Source: Hydrogenothermaceae bacterium (GTDB lineage: Bacteria; Aquificota; Aquificae; Hydrogenothermales; Hydrogenothermaceae). Taken from it: DNA of 8,533 nt. Position numbers and translations under genes: made by a program. Of the stretch, positions 1-6,192 are shown one piece after another. The notes beneath the pieces are model-generated. The model ran no database searches, was not told the origin of the DNA, and saw only the letters and a list, made by a program, of their open reading frames with translations. Numbering within the stretch: the first letter of the stretch is position 1; every line of letters begins with the position of its first letter. Location of the stretch: positions 1-8,533 of the forward strand of contig JALSSE010000357.1 of the NCBI GenBank assembly GCA_026984415.1. Direction: 5' to 3'.

Positions 1-15
1 AAAGAAGATATATAG

Positions 16-184
16 ATAAAAAAATATGTTTGTGCTATAGTTGTAACTTACAAAAAATTTATTAATAGAGTGTTTAGAAGTGTTAAGAAAACAAACGAGG
101 CCATTACAGGGAATATATAATGAATTTTCTAAAAATTACCTAAAATTTGTAAAAAATTTTAACAAAGAAAATATGCAAGTATAA
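16..184 (+). pseudogene. Remnant of a GT2 family glycosyltransferase, frameshifted and truncated
   Basis: Reading from 16, the first frame gives IKKYVCAIVVTYKK, the hallmark N-terminal strand of GT2 (GT-A fold) transferases of the VVTYNR type, then loses similarity. From 59 the next frame gives LLIECLEVLRKQTRPLQGIY, which is the continuation expected in that family (helix after the first strand, then the strand leading to the IIDN motif). The two pieces join over the A-rich run at 52-58, where seven bases stand where the family pattern (Asn-Arg-Lys-Lys) would need about twelve. After GIY (110-118) the frame runs on as unrelated, Lys/Asn/Phe-rich sequence and stops at 182-184, so IIDN, the DXD region and the rest of the enzyme are missing. 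A stop lies just upstream (13-15), and the codon at the family's usual start position is ATA rather than ATG. I infer a dead gene; the origin of the 119-184 tail is unknown. Confidence 0.72.
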
Positions 185-186
185 AG

Positions 187-207
187 TTTAATTGAGGAAA
201 AATTAAA
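187..207 (+). promoter_or_regulatory. Ribosome binding site of the first intact gene, inside a small AT-only inverted repeat
   Basis: GAGG at 194-197 is the only plausible Shine-Dalgarno element for the ATG at 210, with a rather long spacer of 12 bases. It sits in a seven-base loop flanked by a perfect inverted repeat, TTTAATT (187-193) and AATTAAA (201-207). The stem contains only A-U pairs and would be weak, so this may be chance in AT-rich DNA. I see no convincing promoter in 1-209: TATAAT at 116-121 resembles a -10 box, but such matches are expected at this base composition. Confidence 0.3.
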
Positions 208-209
208 GA

Positions 210-1283
210 ATGACTACATATTATAAGGTTTATATAATCATTCTTAATTACAACGGTTGGCAGGATACAATTGAGTGTTTAGAAACCGTACTAAGGAATA
301 ATTATCCAAATTATCAGGTTGTCGTTGTAGATAATAACTCTCCTAATAATTCTATGGAATATATAAAAGCATGGGCTGAAGGAAAATTAGATGTTTGGAT
401 GCATCCTAATCATCCTTTAAAAGATTTATCTCGTCCCCCAATAAAAAAGCCTGTACCTTATGTGTTTTATTCCAAGGAGGAAGCTGAACAGGGAGGAAAT
501 CCTGAATTAGAAAGCAAGCTTAAAGATAAAATTCCTGAGGATATAACTACTAAAGAACCTTTAATCTTTATACAATCAGGAAAAAATAGAGGTTTTTCTG
601 CAGGAAATAATATAGGAATCAAATATGCTTTAAAAAAAGACGATTTTGAATATATATGGCTACTGAACAACGATACAGTAATTAGAAAAGATAGTTTATC
701 TAAGCTGATAGAATGTGTTAAAAGTTTAGATGAGAATACTTCACCAGTTGGAACTGTACTTGCTTACTATGATTTACCAGATAAAATCCAAGCTTTAGGA
801 GGAAAATTTAATAAATTTTATGCACTGGGAAGACATCTATTTGTATTAAAATCTATAGAAGAAGCAATTAAAGAATACAAGGAAAAAAAAGTTAAAATTG
901 ACCATGTAATTGGTGCATCTATGCTTTTAAATAAAAAATTCTTAAAAGAAGTAGGACTATTAGACGAAGATTATTTCATATATTTTGAAGAAATAGATTT
1001 ATGTGAAAGAGGAAGAAAAAAAGGTTTTAAACCTTACATATGTTTGAATTCTATCGTGTATCATAAAGAGGCTGTCACAATGAACGAAGTTGTAGGAACA
1101 GAATTTTCAGATTTTTTTGCAATGAGAAATAGAATAATTTTTACAAAAAAGAATAACCCGTTTTATTTACCTTTTGTTTACCTTAGCTTTATCGTTTCTA
1201 TAATAAAAAGATTGAAAAGAAGGGAATACAAAAAAGCATATAATATTATAAAAATAATTCTTGGCAAAAGAAATTATGAATAA
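210..1283 (+). CDS. GT2 family glycosyltransferase with a large internal insertion (WbbL/rhamnosyltransferase type)
   Basis: Predicted cytoplasmic, membrane-associated inverting glycosyltransferase of 357 residues that adds a sugar to the lipid-linked glycan. Visible motifs are the first strand IIILNYNGW (about 9-17), VVVDNNS (38-44), NRGFSAGNN (126-134), the metal/nucleotide-binding strand WLLNNDT (150-156, NND replacing DXD) and the acceptor/catalytic region YFEEIDLCERG (258-268). These are typical of the WbbL-like rhamnosyltransferase group. Between VVVDNNS and NRGFSAGNN there are about 80 residues where compact members have roughly 20-30. The extra part (about 52-120) is rich in Pro, Lys and Glu and includes HPNHPL and RPPIKKPVPY. 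The hydrophobic stretch at 316-332 followed by KRLKRREYKK could anchor the C-terminus at the membrane. The donor sugar cannot be read from sequence. It overlaps the next gene by 8 bases if that gene starts at 1276. Confidence 0.9.
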   Translation: MTTYYKVYIIILNYNGWQDTIECLETVLRNNYPNYQVVVVDNNSPNNSMEYIKAWAEGKLDVWMHPNHPLKDLSRPPIKKPVPYVFYSKEEAEQGGNPELESKLKDKIPEDITTKEPLIFIQSGKNRGFSAGNNIGIKYALKKDDFEYIWLLNNDTVIRKDSLSKLIECVKSLDENTSPVGTVLAYYDLPDKIQALGGKFNKFYALGRHLFVLKSIEEAIKEYKEKKVKIDHVIGASMLLNKKFLKEVGLLDEDYFIYFEEIDLCERGRKKGFKPYICLNSIVYHKEAVTMNEVVGTEFSDFFAMRNRIIFTKKNNPFYLPFVYLSFIVSIIKRLKRREYKKAYNIIKIILGKRNYE

Positions 1284-2487
1284 CAGATTTTGGTTTATTG
1301 CTTACCTTGTTTTAGTTATTTTAATGTCTTTTTATACAATAAAATTGAATATTGGTTTTGAAGTAAGAATAAGTCAAATATATTTACTTATTATATTTTT
1401 GCTAATCTTATTATATGAACTTAGATATAAAGTATTTAACCTAAGATTATACAGTTTTTTTCTATTATCTGGAATATTACTTTCACTAATAAGTCTTAAC
1501 TCTGCATTTGAAAAAATAGGAGAATTCAAATTTATAATAAAGTATGTAGTAATTTTTCCAGCAGCATTTTATGTTGGGTATAGAGCAATTTATCTAGTTG
1601 GTATAAGGAATATAATTAAAATCTCTGAAATAGCAATCCTCTTGGCTACAAGTTTAGCAATATTTTTATATTATTATCCTATTAAATTCCTTATTCATGA
1701 TAGAGGGGCTTTGACTGGTCTACAAGGAACATTTTGGGAATCTGCAGGATTATCAATATATGTGTCTATATTTTTACTAATATCTTTAATCCTTAGAATT
1801 TATTACAATAATATAACAAAAAAAATTTTCTATTTATATGCAATAGCTTTTGTAATAATAATTTTGACTAAAACAAAAATCGTGTATATAGCCTTCCTAA
1901 CACTTATAATTATAGCTGTTATATACAAACTAAACTTTATTATAAAATCAAATTTTTTAAATAATTTTGCTCTAAATTTTATAAGAAAAGTTAATATAAA
2001 GAAAATAGCTCTATTTACAGGAATGTTTTTGTTTATTTTATACACGTATAATCAATATGAACCATTTATAACGGAAGAAATTATTAAAGACAAAATTGAA
2101 AATGAAAGAGGCAGAGCCTTAAAAGTTTCGTTTGATTTATTAGAAAAAAGCAATTGGCTAGGCGCATATGGGTTTGGATTTGTAGAGAGATACTTCTCAG
2201 GTATTTATAGAGGTGAAAATATAATTGGATTAGGTGAGGGAATCAATGCAATCTTTAACTCATTTTTAGATATATGGATAGCAGTAGGTCTATTTGGGGT
2301 AATATTTCAAATTATCATATTAGTAATGGCTTTTGGAAAAAAGCATTTTCTAAATATAGCTATACCTGTATTTCTATTTTTAGTAGGACTAACAGGTCCA
2401 GTATTTATAGATTTTAATTATTACCTATTCCTTGGCCTTTCTTATGGATTTAAGAAATATATGGAAAATAAAGTAGAGAATGTATAA
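1276..2487 (+). CDS. O-antigen polymerase/ligase-like integral membrane protein (Wzy/WaaL superfamily)
   Basis: A 403-residue, very hydrophobic protein with about 11-12 predicted membrane segments, at roughly 4-22, 33-50, 58-74, 86-104, 115-135, 156-176, 183-198, 202-220, 244-260, 333-352, 357-373 and 376-392. Between about 262 and 332 lies one long hydrophilic loop containing ERGRALK (277-283), WLGAYGFGF (294-302) and NSFLDIWIAVGLFG (328-341). This layout, a big periplasmic loop followed by a polar-then-hydrophobic segment with a small-residue turn, is that of O-antigen polymerases and ligases; sequence conservation in this family is low. Likely role: joining repeat units on undecaprenyl diphosphate, or transferring the chain to lipid A-core, at the periplasmic face. 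I chose ATG 1276 (MNNRFWF), which overlaps the previous stop by 8 bases, over an in-frame TTG at 1261. Polymerase and ligase cannot be told apart from sequence alone. Confidence 0.82.
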   Translation: MNNRFWFIAYLVLVILMSFYTIKLNIGFEVRISQIYLLIIFLLILLYELRYKVFNLRLYSFFLLSGILLSLISLNSAFEKIGEFKFIIKYVVIFPAAFYVGYRAIYLVGIRNIIKISEIAILLATSLAIFLYYYPIKFLIHDRGALTGLQGTFWESAGLSIYVSIFLLISLILRIYYNNITKKIFYLYAIAFVIIILTKTKIVYIAFLTLIIIAVIYKLNFIIKSNFLNNFALNFIRKVNIKKIALFTGMFLFILYTYNQYEPFITEEIIKDKIENERGRALKVSFDLLEKSNWLGAYGFGFVERYFSGIYRGENIIGLGEGINAIFNSFLDIWIAVGLFGVIFQIIILVMAFGKKHFLNIAIPVFLFLVGLTGPVFIDFNYYLFLGLSYGFKKYMENKVENV

Positions 2488-3409
2488 AAAAAGCATATTT
2501 TTTGGATTCTACAAAGGACTTGGGGATTTTATATCAGACTCTTATATAATTGAACATTTTTATAAGAATGATTATAAAGTTTATATATCTATTGCTTCAT
2601 GGTTGGAAAACTTAGCTAAATTTATATTTCCAAAAGCTAACATAATTAGCTATAAAACAGGGAAAGACCTGCTAAATATAGATTATAACTCTAAATATAT
2701 TTTTTTGTCTCCTAACTATCTACATCCAATAAATATAAACTATAAGTCTTTGATTTTATATTTTATAAAATATAAAGCTGTACGTAAAAACTTACCCAAA
2801 GATACTATCATTATTAAACCATCTAACTGGGAGTTAATAAATTACTATTTGAATTTAAAAAAAACTTATTTAAACAAACATTTTTATTATATGAGTTATG
2901 AATTAATAAAAAAATATTTTCCCGATGTTCCTGACACTTATAAAGAGTGTAATCAAAAAATAGACAACATAAACAAAAAACCTATTAATAAGATATTTAT
3001 TTTTCCATTTTCTGGTTTTAAACCTAAAGATTATCCATTAGAGAATTATTACAAGATAGCTAACTTTATAAAAGAAAAATACAAAATTACACCTACTTTT
3101 TTTGTTGTTCCTTCTGATAAAGAAAAGTTAAAAGAATTTGAAAATCAGTTTAATGTAGAATCTAAGTCTTTAGTAGAATTAACAAAGATTTTTAATAAAA
3201 ACACACTTGTAATATGTAGTGATTCAGGTCCTGGACATTTAGCAGCAAAATTTGGAGCAAATTTAATAGTATTATATTCAACAACAAATCCAGAAAAATA
3301 TAAACCGATTGGAAGTGGTAAAATATTAACAATAAAAGAGAAAAAAGCGAAAAATATATCTTATAAAAAGATAATAGAAATTATAGAAAATAATTTTGTA
3401 TTGGGGTAG
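2480..3409 (+). CDS. GT9 family glycosyltransferase (heptosyltransferase-like)
   Basis: A 309-residue GT-B fold transferase. The N-terminal GLGD motif (13-16, in FYKGLGDFISDS) and the C-terminal donor-site signature SDSGPGHLAAKFG (247-259), followed by LIVLYSTTNPEKYKPIG (262-278), are those of the ADP-heptose:LPS heptosyltransferase family. The second Rossmann-like domain begins at about 171 (IFIFPFSGF). It is somewhat shorter than classical WaaC/WaaF (about 320-350 residues), and the linker at 60-165 is Lys/Asn/Tyr-rich with little recognisable conservation. The family mostly transfers heptose to LPS core, but many members in O-antigen clusters have other or unknown donors, so the substrate is left open. 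The start at 2480 overlaps the previous stop by 8 bases. Base composition is extremely AT-rich, like the membrane protein before it and visibly more so than the rfbF that follows. Confidence 0.85.
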   Translation: MYKKSIFFGFYKGLGDFISDSYIIEHFYKNDYKVYISIASWLENLAKFIFPKANIISYKTGKDLLNIDYNSKYIFLSPNYLHPININYKSLILYFIKYKAVRKNLPKDTIIIKPSNWELINYYLNLKKTYLNKHFYYMSYELIKKYFPDVPDTYKECNQKIDNINKKPINKIFIFPFSGFKPKDYPLENYYKIANFIKEKYKITPTFFVVPSDKEKLKEFENQFNVESKSLVELTKIFNKNTLVICSDSGPGHLAAKFGANLIVLYSTTNPEKYKPIGSGKILTIKEKKAKNISYKKIIEIIENNFVLG

Positions 3410-3414
3410 AAAAA

Positions 3415-4200
3415 ATGAAAGTAGCAATTTTAGCTGGAGGATTTGGAACAAGACTAAGTGAAGAAACAGTAATAAAACCAAAACCCATGGTAGAGATAGG
3501 AGGAAAACCTATTCTCTGGCATATTATGAAAATATATTCTACATATGGATTTAATGACTTTGTAATTTTACTTGGATATAAAGGCTATATGATAAAAGAA
3601 TACTTTGCAAATTACTTCCTTCACCAAAGTGATGTAACAATAGATTTAGAAAACAATAACATTCAAATTCATAACACTAAAGCAGAACCTTGGAAAGTTA
3701 CCCTTGTAGATACAGGTTTATATACACAAACAGGAGGAAGAATTCTAAGAGCAAAAAAATATTTAGAAGGTGGAACATTTATGTTGACATATGGAGATGG
3801 TGTTGCCGATATAAATATAAAAGAACTTATAGAATTTCATAAAAAACATGGAAAATATGCAACTGTAACAGCTGTTCAACCTTCAGGAAGATTTGGAGCT
3901 TTAGAACTCGATGAAAGTAACAACGTTATAAGATTTAAAGAAAAACCTAAAGGAGATGGTGCCTGGATTAATGGAGGATTTTTTGTTTTAGAACCAGAGA
4001 TATTTGATTACATTAACAAAGGTGATGAAACTTATTGGGAAAGAGACCCTTTAGAAAATCTTGCAAAAGATGGACAGTTAGTAGCATATAAACATTATGG
4101 TTTCTGGAAGCCTATGGATATGCTTAGAGATAAAAAAGAATTAGAAGAATTATGGAATAGTGGAAAAGCTCCTTGGAAGATATGGGATGATGATGTTTAA
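3415..4200 (+). CDS. rfbF: Glucose-1-phosphate cytidylyltransferase
   Basis: Catalyses CTP + alpha-D-glucose-1-phosphate to CDP-glucose + diphosphate, the entry step for CDP-deoxysugars, in the cytoplasm. The 261-residue length matches RfbF/AscA (about 257). Visible features are the nucleotide-binding loop LAGGFGTRLSEET (6-18), KPKPMVEIGGKPILWHI (21-37) with the catalytic-site lysines, the metal/sugar site TYGDGVAD (125-132), PSGRFGALE (156-164), EKPKGDGAWINGGFFV (176-191) and the family-typical C-terminal segment WKPMDMLRDK (231-240). The conserved GRFG and WKPMD blocks separate it from RmlA and GalU. It starts 5 bases after the GT9 stop, with a G-run (3403-3406) that may act as a weak ribosome binding site. 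Its partner rfbG follows directly. All expected residues appear intact. Confidence 0.97.
   Translation: MKVAILAGGFGTRLSEETVIKPKPMVEIGGKPILWHIMKIYSTYGFNDFVILLGYKGYMIKEYFANYFLHQSDVTIDLENNNIQIHNTKAEPWKVTLVDTGLYTQTGGRILRAKKYLEGGTFMLTYGDGVADINIKELIEFHKKHGKYATVTAVQPSGRFGALELDESNNVIRFKEKPKGDGAWINGGFFVLEPEIFDYINKGDETYWERDPLENLAKDGQLVAYKHYGFWKPMDMLRDKKELEELWNSGKAPWKIWDDDV
4175..4179 (+). promoter_or_regulatory. Ribosome binding site deciding the rfbG start
   Basis: GGAAG lies inside the 3' end of rfbF and is followed by three consecutive in-frame ATG codons at 4187, 4190 and 4193. Spacers are 7, 10 and 13 bases, so 4187 is favoured, although protein homology would fit any of the three. An upstream in-frame GTG at 4160 has no comparable site and would add residues absent from RfbG homologues. 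Confidence 0.5.
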
Positions 4201-5278
4201 TAATATATATAAAGATAAAAAAGTCCTGATAACAGGACATACAGGTTTTAAGGGTTCGTGGCTTTCTTTATGGTTAAAAAATCTTGGTGCTAAAGTTTTA
4301 GGATATTCTCTAAATCCACCAACAAAACCTAACCATTATGAGTTATTAAATTTAGATATAAATTCAGTTATAGGTGATATTAGAGATAGAGATAAACTTT
4401 TTTCCGTAGTAAAAGACTTTAAGCCAGATATAGTTTTTCATCTTGCTGCACAGCCATTAGTTAGATATTCGTATAAGAATCCACTAGAAACTCTTGAGAC
4501 AAATATAATTGGAACAGCTAATATCTTTGAAGCATGTAAGAAAATAGATACAGTCAAAGCAATAGTAAACATAACAAGTGATAAATGCTATGAAAACAAA
4601 GAATGGGTATGGGGATACAGAGAAACTGACCCAATGGGCGGGTATGACCCATATAGTGCTTCCAAAGGATGTGCAGAATTAATAACATCATCTTACAGAA
4701 ATTCTTTTTTTAATCCAAAAGAATACGGGAAAAAACATAATACTTTGTTAGCAAGTGCCAGAGCTGGCAATGTTATTGGTGGTGGCGATTGGTCAATAGA
4801 CAGATTAATACCAGATATAGTAAAGGCAACAGCAAAAAACGAAGAAGTTTTAATTAGAAATCCAAAAGCAATAAGACCATGGCAACATGTATTAGAACCT
4901 TTAAGTGGCTATCTTTTGTTAGGACAAAAATTATTAGAGGGATTAATAGACTTTGCTGATGGATGGAACTTTGGACCTGATGATAGCAGTATAATAGAGG
5001 TTGAAAAAATCATACAGCTTAGCAGAAAACACTGGAATTCTATAAGATATAAAATTAACACAGGAGAAAATTTACATGAAGCAAAGCTCTTAAAGCTTGA
5101 TTGTTCAAAAGCTCATTATTATCTAAAATGGAAACCTATATGGAATATAGAAAAAACCATAGAAAAAACTATTAAATGGTATAAAACATTTTATGAAAAA
5201 AAAGAAATACTTACCTATGAAGATTTTGAAGAATATATAAAAGATGCTAAAAAATCTGGAGCTGTATGGGTAAGATGA
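4187..5278 (+). CDS. rfbG: CDP-glucose 4,6-dehydratase
   Basis: Extended short-chain dehydrogenase that converts CDP-D-glucose to CDP-4-dehydro-6-deoxy-D-glucose using tightly bound NAD. From ATG 4187 it is 363 residues, close to the usual 355-370. Visible features are the dinucleotide loop ITGHTGFKGSWL (15-26, G17/G20/G23), FHLAAQPLVRYSYKNP (84-99), the catalytic TSDKCYENKEW (130-140, with D132 and K133), YSASK (156-160, catalytic Tyr156 and Lys160), SARAGNVIGGGDW (190-202), IRPWQHVLEP (229-238) and WNFGPDD (260-266). The HTGFKGSWL and NVIGGGDW blocks are diagnostic for CDP-glucose dehydratases rather than RmlB. It overlaps rfbF by 14 bases and ends in an ATGA junction with the next gene. 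All catalytic residues are present. Confidence 0.96.
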   Translation: MMMFNNIYKDKKVLITGHTGFKGSWLSLWLKNLGAKVLGYSLNPPTKPNHYELLNLDINSVIGDIRDRDKLFSVVKDFKPDIVFHLAAQPLVRYSYKNPLETLETNIIGTANIFEACKKIDTVKAIVNITSDKCYENKEWVWGYRETDPMGGYDPYSASKGCAELITSSYRNSFFNPKEYGKKHNTLLASARAGNVIGGGDWSIDRLIPDIVKATAKNEEVLIRNPKAIRPWQHVLEPLSGYLLLGQKLLEGLIDFADGWNFGPDDSSIIEVEKIIQLSRKHWNSIRYKINTGENLHEAKLLKLDCSKAHYYLKWKPIWNIEKTIEKTIKWYKTFYEKKEILTYEDFEEYIKDAKKSGAVWVR

Positions 5279-6192
5279 AAATTCTAATAACAGGAGCAAA
5301 AGGTTTTATAGGAAAAAATCTATTAGAACTTTTGCAAAAAAATGATGATTATGAGCTATTTACAATAACAAAAACAAAGTTTAAACTTGGAAGAGAGAAA
5401 AATTTCACTTGTGATTTAAGAGAAACAAAGTTATTAAATAAAATTTTAAGTGAAATAAAACCTGATGTGATAATCCATCTTGCAGCTGTAGGAGTAAAAT
5501 ACGGACAGGGTAATCTAAAAGATATATTTGATATAAACTCATTTTCTATAATTAATATTGCTGAAATATGTAAAGAAATAAAAATAAAACCTAAATTTAT
5601 AGTAGCAGGTTCTGGGTATGAATACAAAATTATAGATAGACCTTTAAAAGAAAATGACTGTTTAAATCCTTTATCTTTATATGGAATTTCAAAAGCCACT
5701 CAGAGTTTATTATTAAAAAGGTATGCTGATATATTTACTATATTTTTACTTAGATTTTTTAGTGTTTATGGGAAATATGAACCAGAACATAGAATATTCC
5801 CATATATAATCAACCAAATAATAGAAAATAAAGAAGTTAACCTTACAGGATGTGAGCAAATAAGAGATTATCTTCATGTTTTTGATATAGCTCAGGCTAT
5901 AGATAGATTTATAAAAAAAGAGGAAAAAAATGGTTTTTTTGACTTTAATATAGCTTCAGGAAAAGGTTATTTGTTAAAAGAAATAGTTATGATGATATCT
6001 AAATACTTAGAAAACTACGGATATGAACCTAAAATTAACTTTGGTACATTACCGTATCGTAATGATGAACCTATGTATTATGTTGCTGATATTTCTAAAG
6101 TTAAAAACTATATACCTTGGAAACCGACTATATCTATGGAAACCGGGATAAAAATGATGATTGAGGAAAAAATAAATGAGTATAAAAGATAA
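5275..6192 (+). CDS. NAD(P)-dependent sugar-nucleotide epimerase/reductase (extended SDR), probably acting on a CDP-4-keto-6-deoxyhexose
   Basis: A 305-residue extended SDR protein. Visible features are the ITGAKGFIG nucleotide loop (5-13, G7/G10/G13), IHLAAVGVKYGQ (67-78), the AGSGYEY segment (111-117) carrying the active-site Ser113, YGISK (136-140) with catalytic Tyr136 and Lys140, RFFSVYGKYEPEHRIFP (160-176) and RDYLHVFDIAQA (197-208). The GSGYEY and SVYG.YEP.HR.FP pattern resembles CDP-abequose/paratose-type synthases (RfbJ/RfbS-like) and other 4-ketoreductases more than GalE. Its position between rfbG and a cupin epimerase makes C4 reduction (or epimerisation plus reduction) of the RfbG product the likely job; the exact sugar is not determined. 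I chose ATG 5275, which gives the classic 4-base ATGA overlap and the expected MKILITG start, over an in-frame ATG at 5266. It overlaps the cupin gene by 17 bases. Confidence 0.85.
   Translation: MKILITGAKGFIGKNLLELLQKNDDYELFTITKTKFKLGREKNFTCDLRETKLLNKILSEIKPDVIIHLAAVGVKYGQGNLKDIFDINSFSIINIAEICKEIKIKPKFIVAGSGYEYKIIDRPLKENDCLNPLSLYGISKATQSLLLKRYADIFTIFLLRFFSVYGKYEPEHRIFPYIINQIIENKEVNLTGCEQIRDYLHVFDIAQAIDRFIKKEEKNGFFDFNIASGKGYLLKEIVMMISKYLENYGYEPKINFGTLPYRNDEPMYYVADISKVKNYIPWKPTISMETGIKMMIEEKINEYKR

Noticed and set aside
116..121. TATAAT as a promoter -10 box for the operon
   Set aside because: It lies within the pseudogene, has no recognisable -35 partner at the right distance, and such hexamers are common at this AT content.
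467..670. Minus-strand open frame within the first glycosyltransferase
   Set aside because: It lies wholly inside a gene with clear GT2 motifs, has a Ser/Leu/Phe-rich composition typical of the antisense of Lys/Glu-rich coding sequence, and has no ribosome binding site or family motif. The same holds for the minus-strand frames at 1830-2045, 5349-5699, 6049-6252 and 6788-7144.
1261..1275. TTG start for the membrane protein
   Set aside because: ATG at 1276 gives a usual short N-terminus before the first membrane segment and a modest 8-base overlap; the TTG adds only five residues (MAKEI) with no better ribosome binding site.
4160..4186. GTG start giving rfbG nine extra residues
   Set aside because: RfbG proteins normally begin about 10-15 residues before the ITGHTGFKG loop, which the ATG cluster at 4187-4195 provides, with GGAAG correctly placed upstream.
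5266..5274. ATG start giving MGKMKILITG for the SDR
   Set aside because: The ATG at 5275 gives the canonical MKILITG start and an ATGA overlap with the rfbG stop; the upstream ATG would leave only 4 bases after the GGAG at 5258-5261.
5275..6192. Calling the SDR gene CDP-abequose or CDP-paratose synthase (rfbJ/rfbS)
   Set aside because: The sequence pattern is compatible, but without rfbH the substrate of those enzymes would not be made, so a specific name would overstate the evidence.
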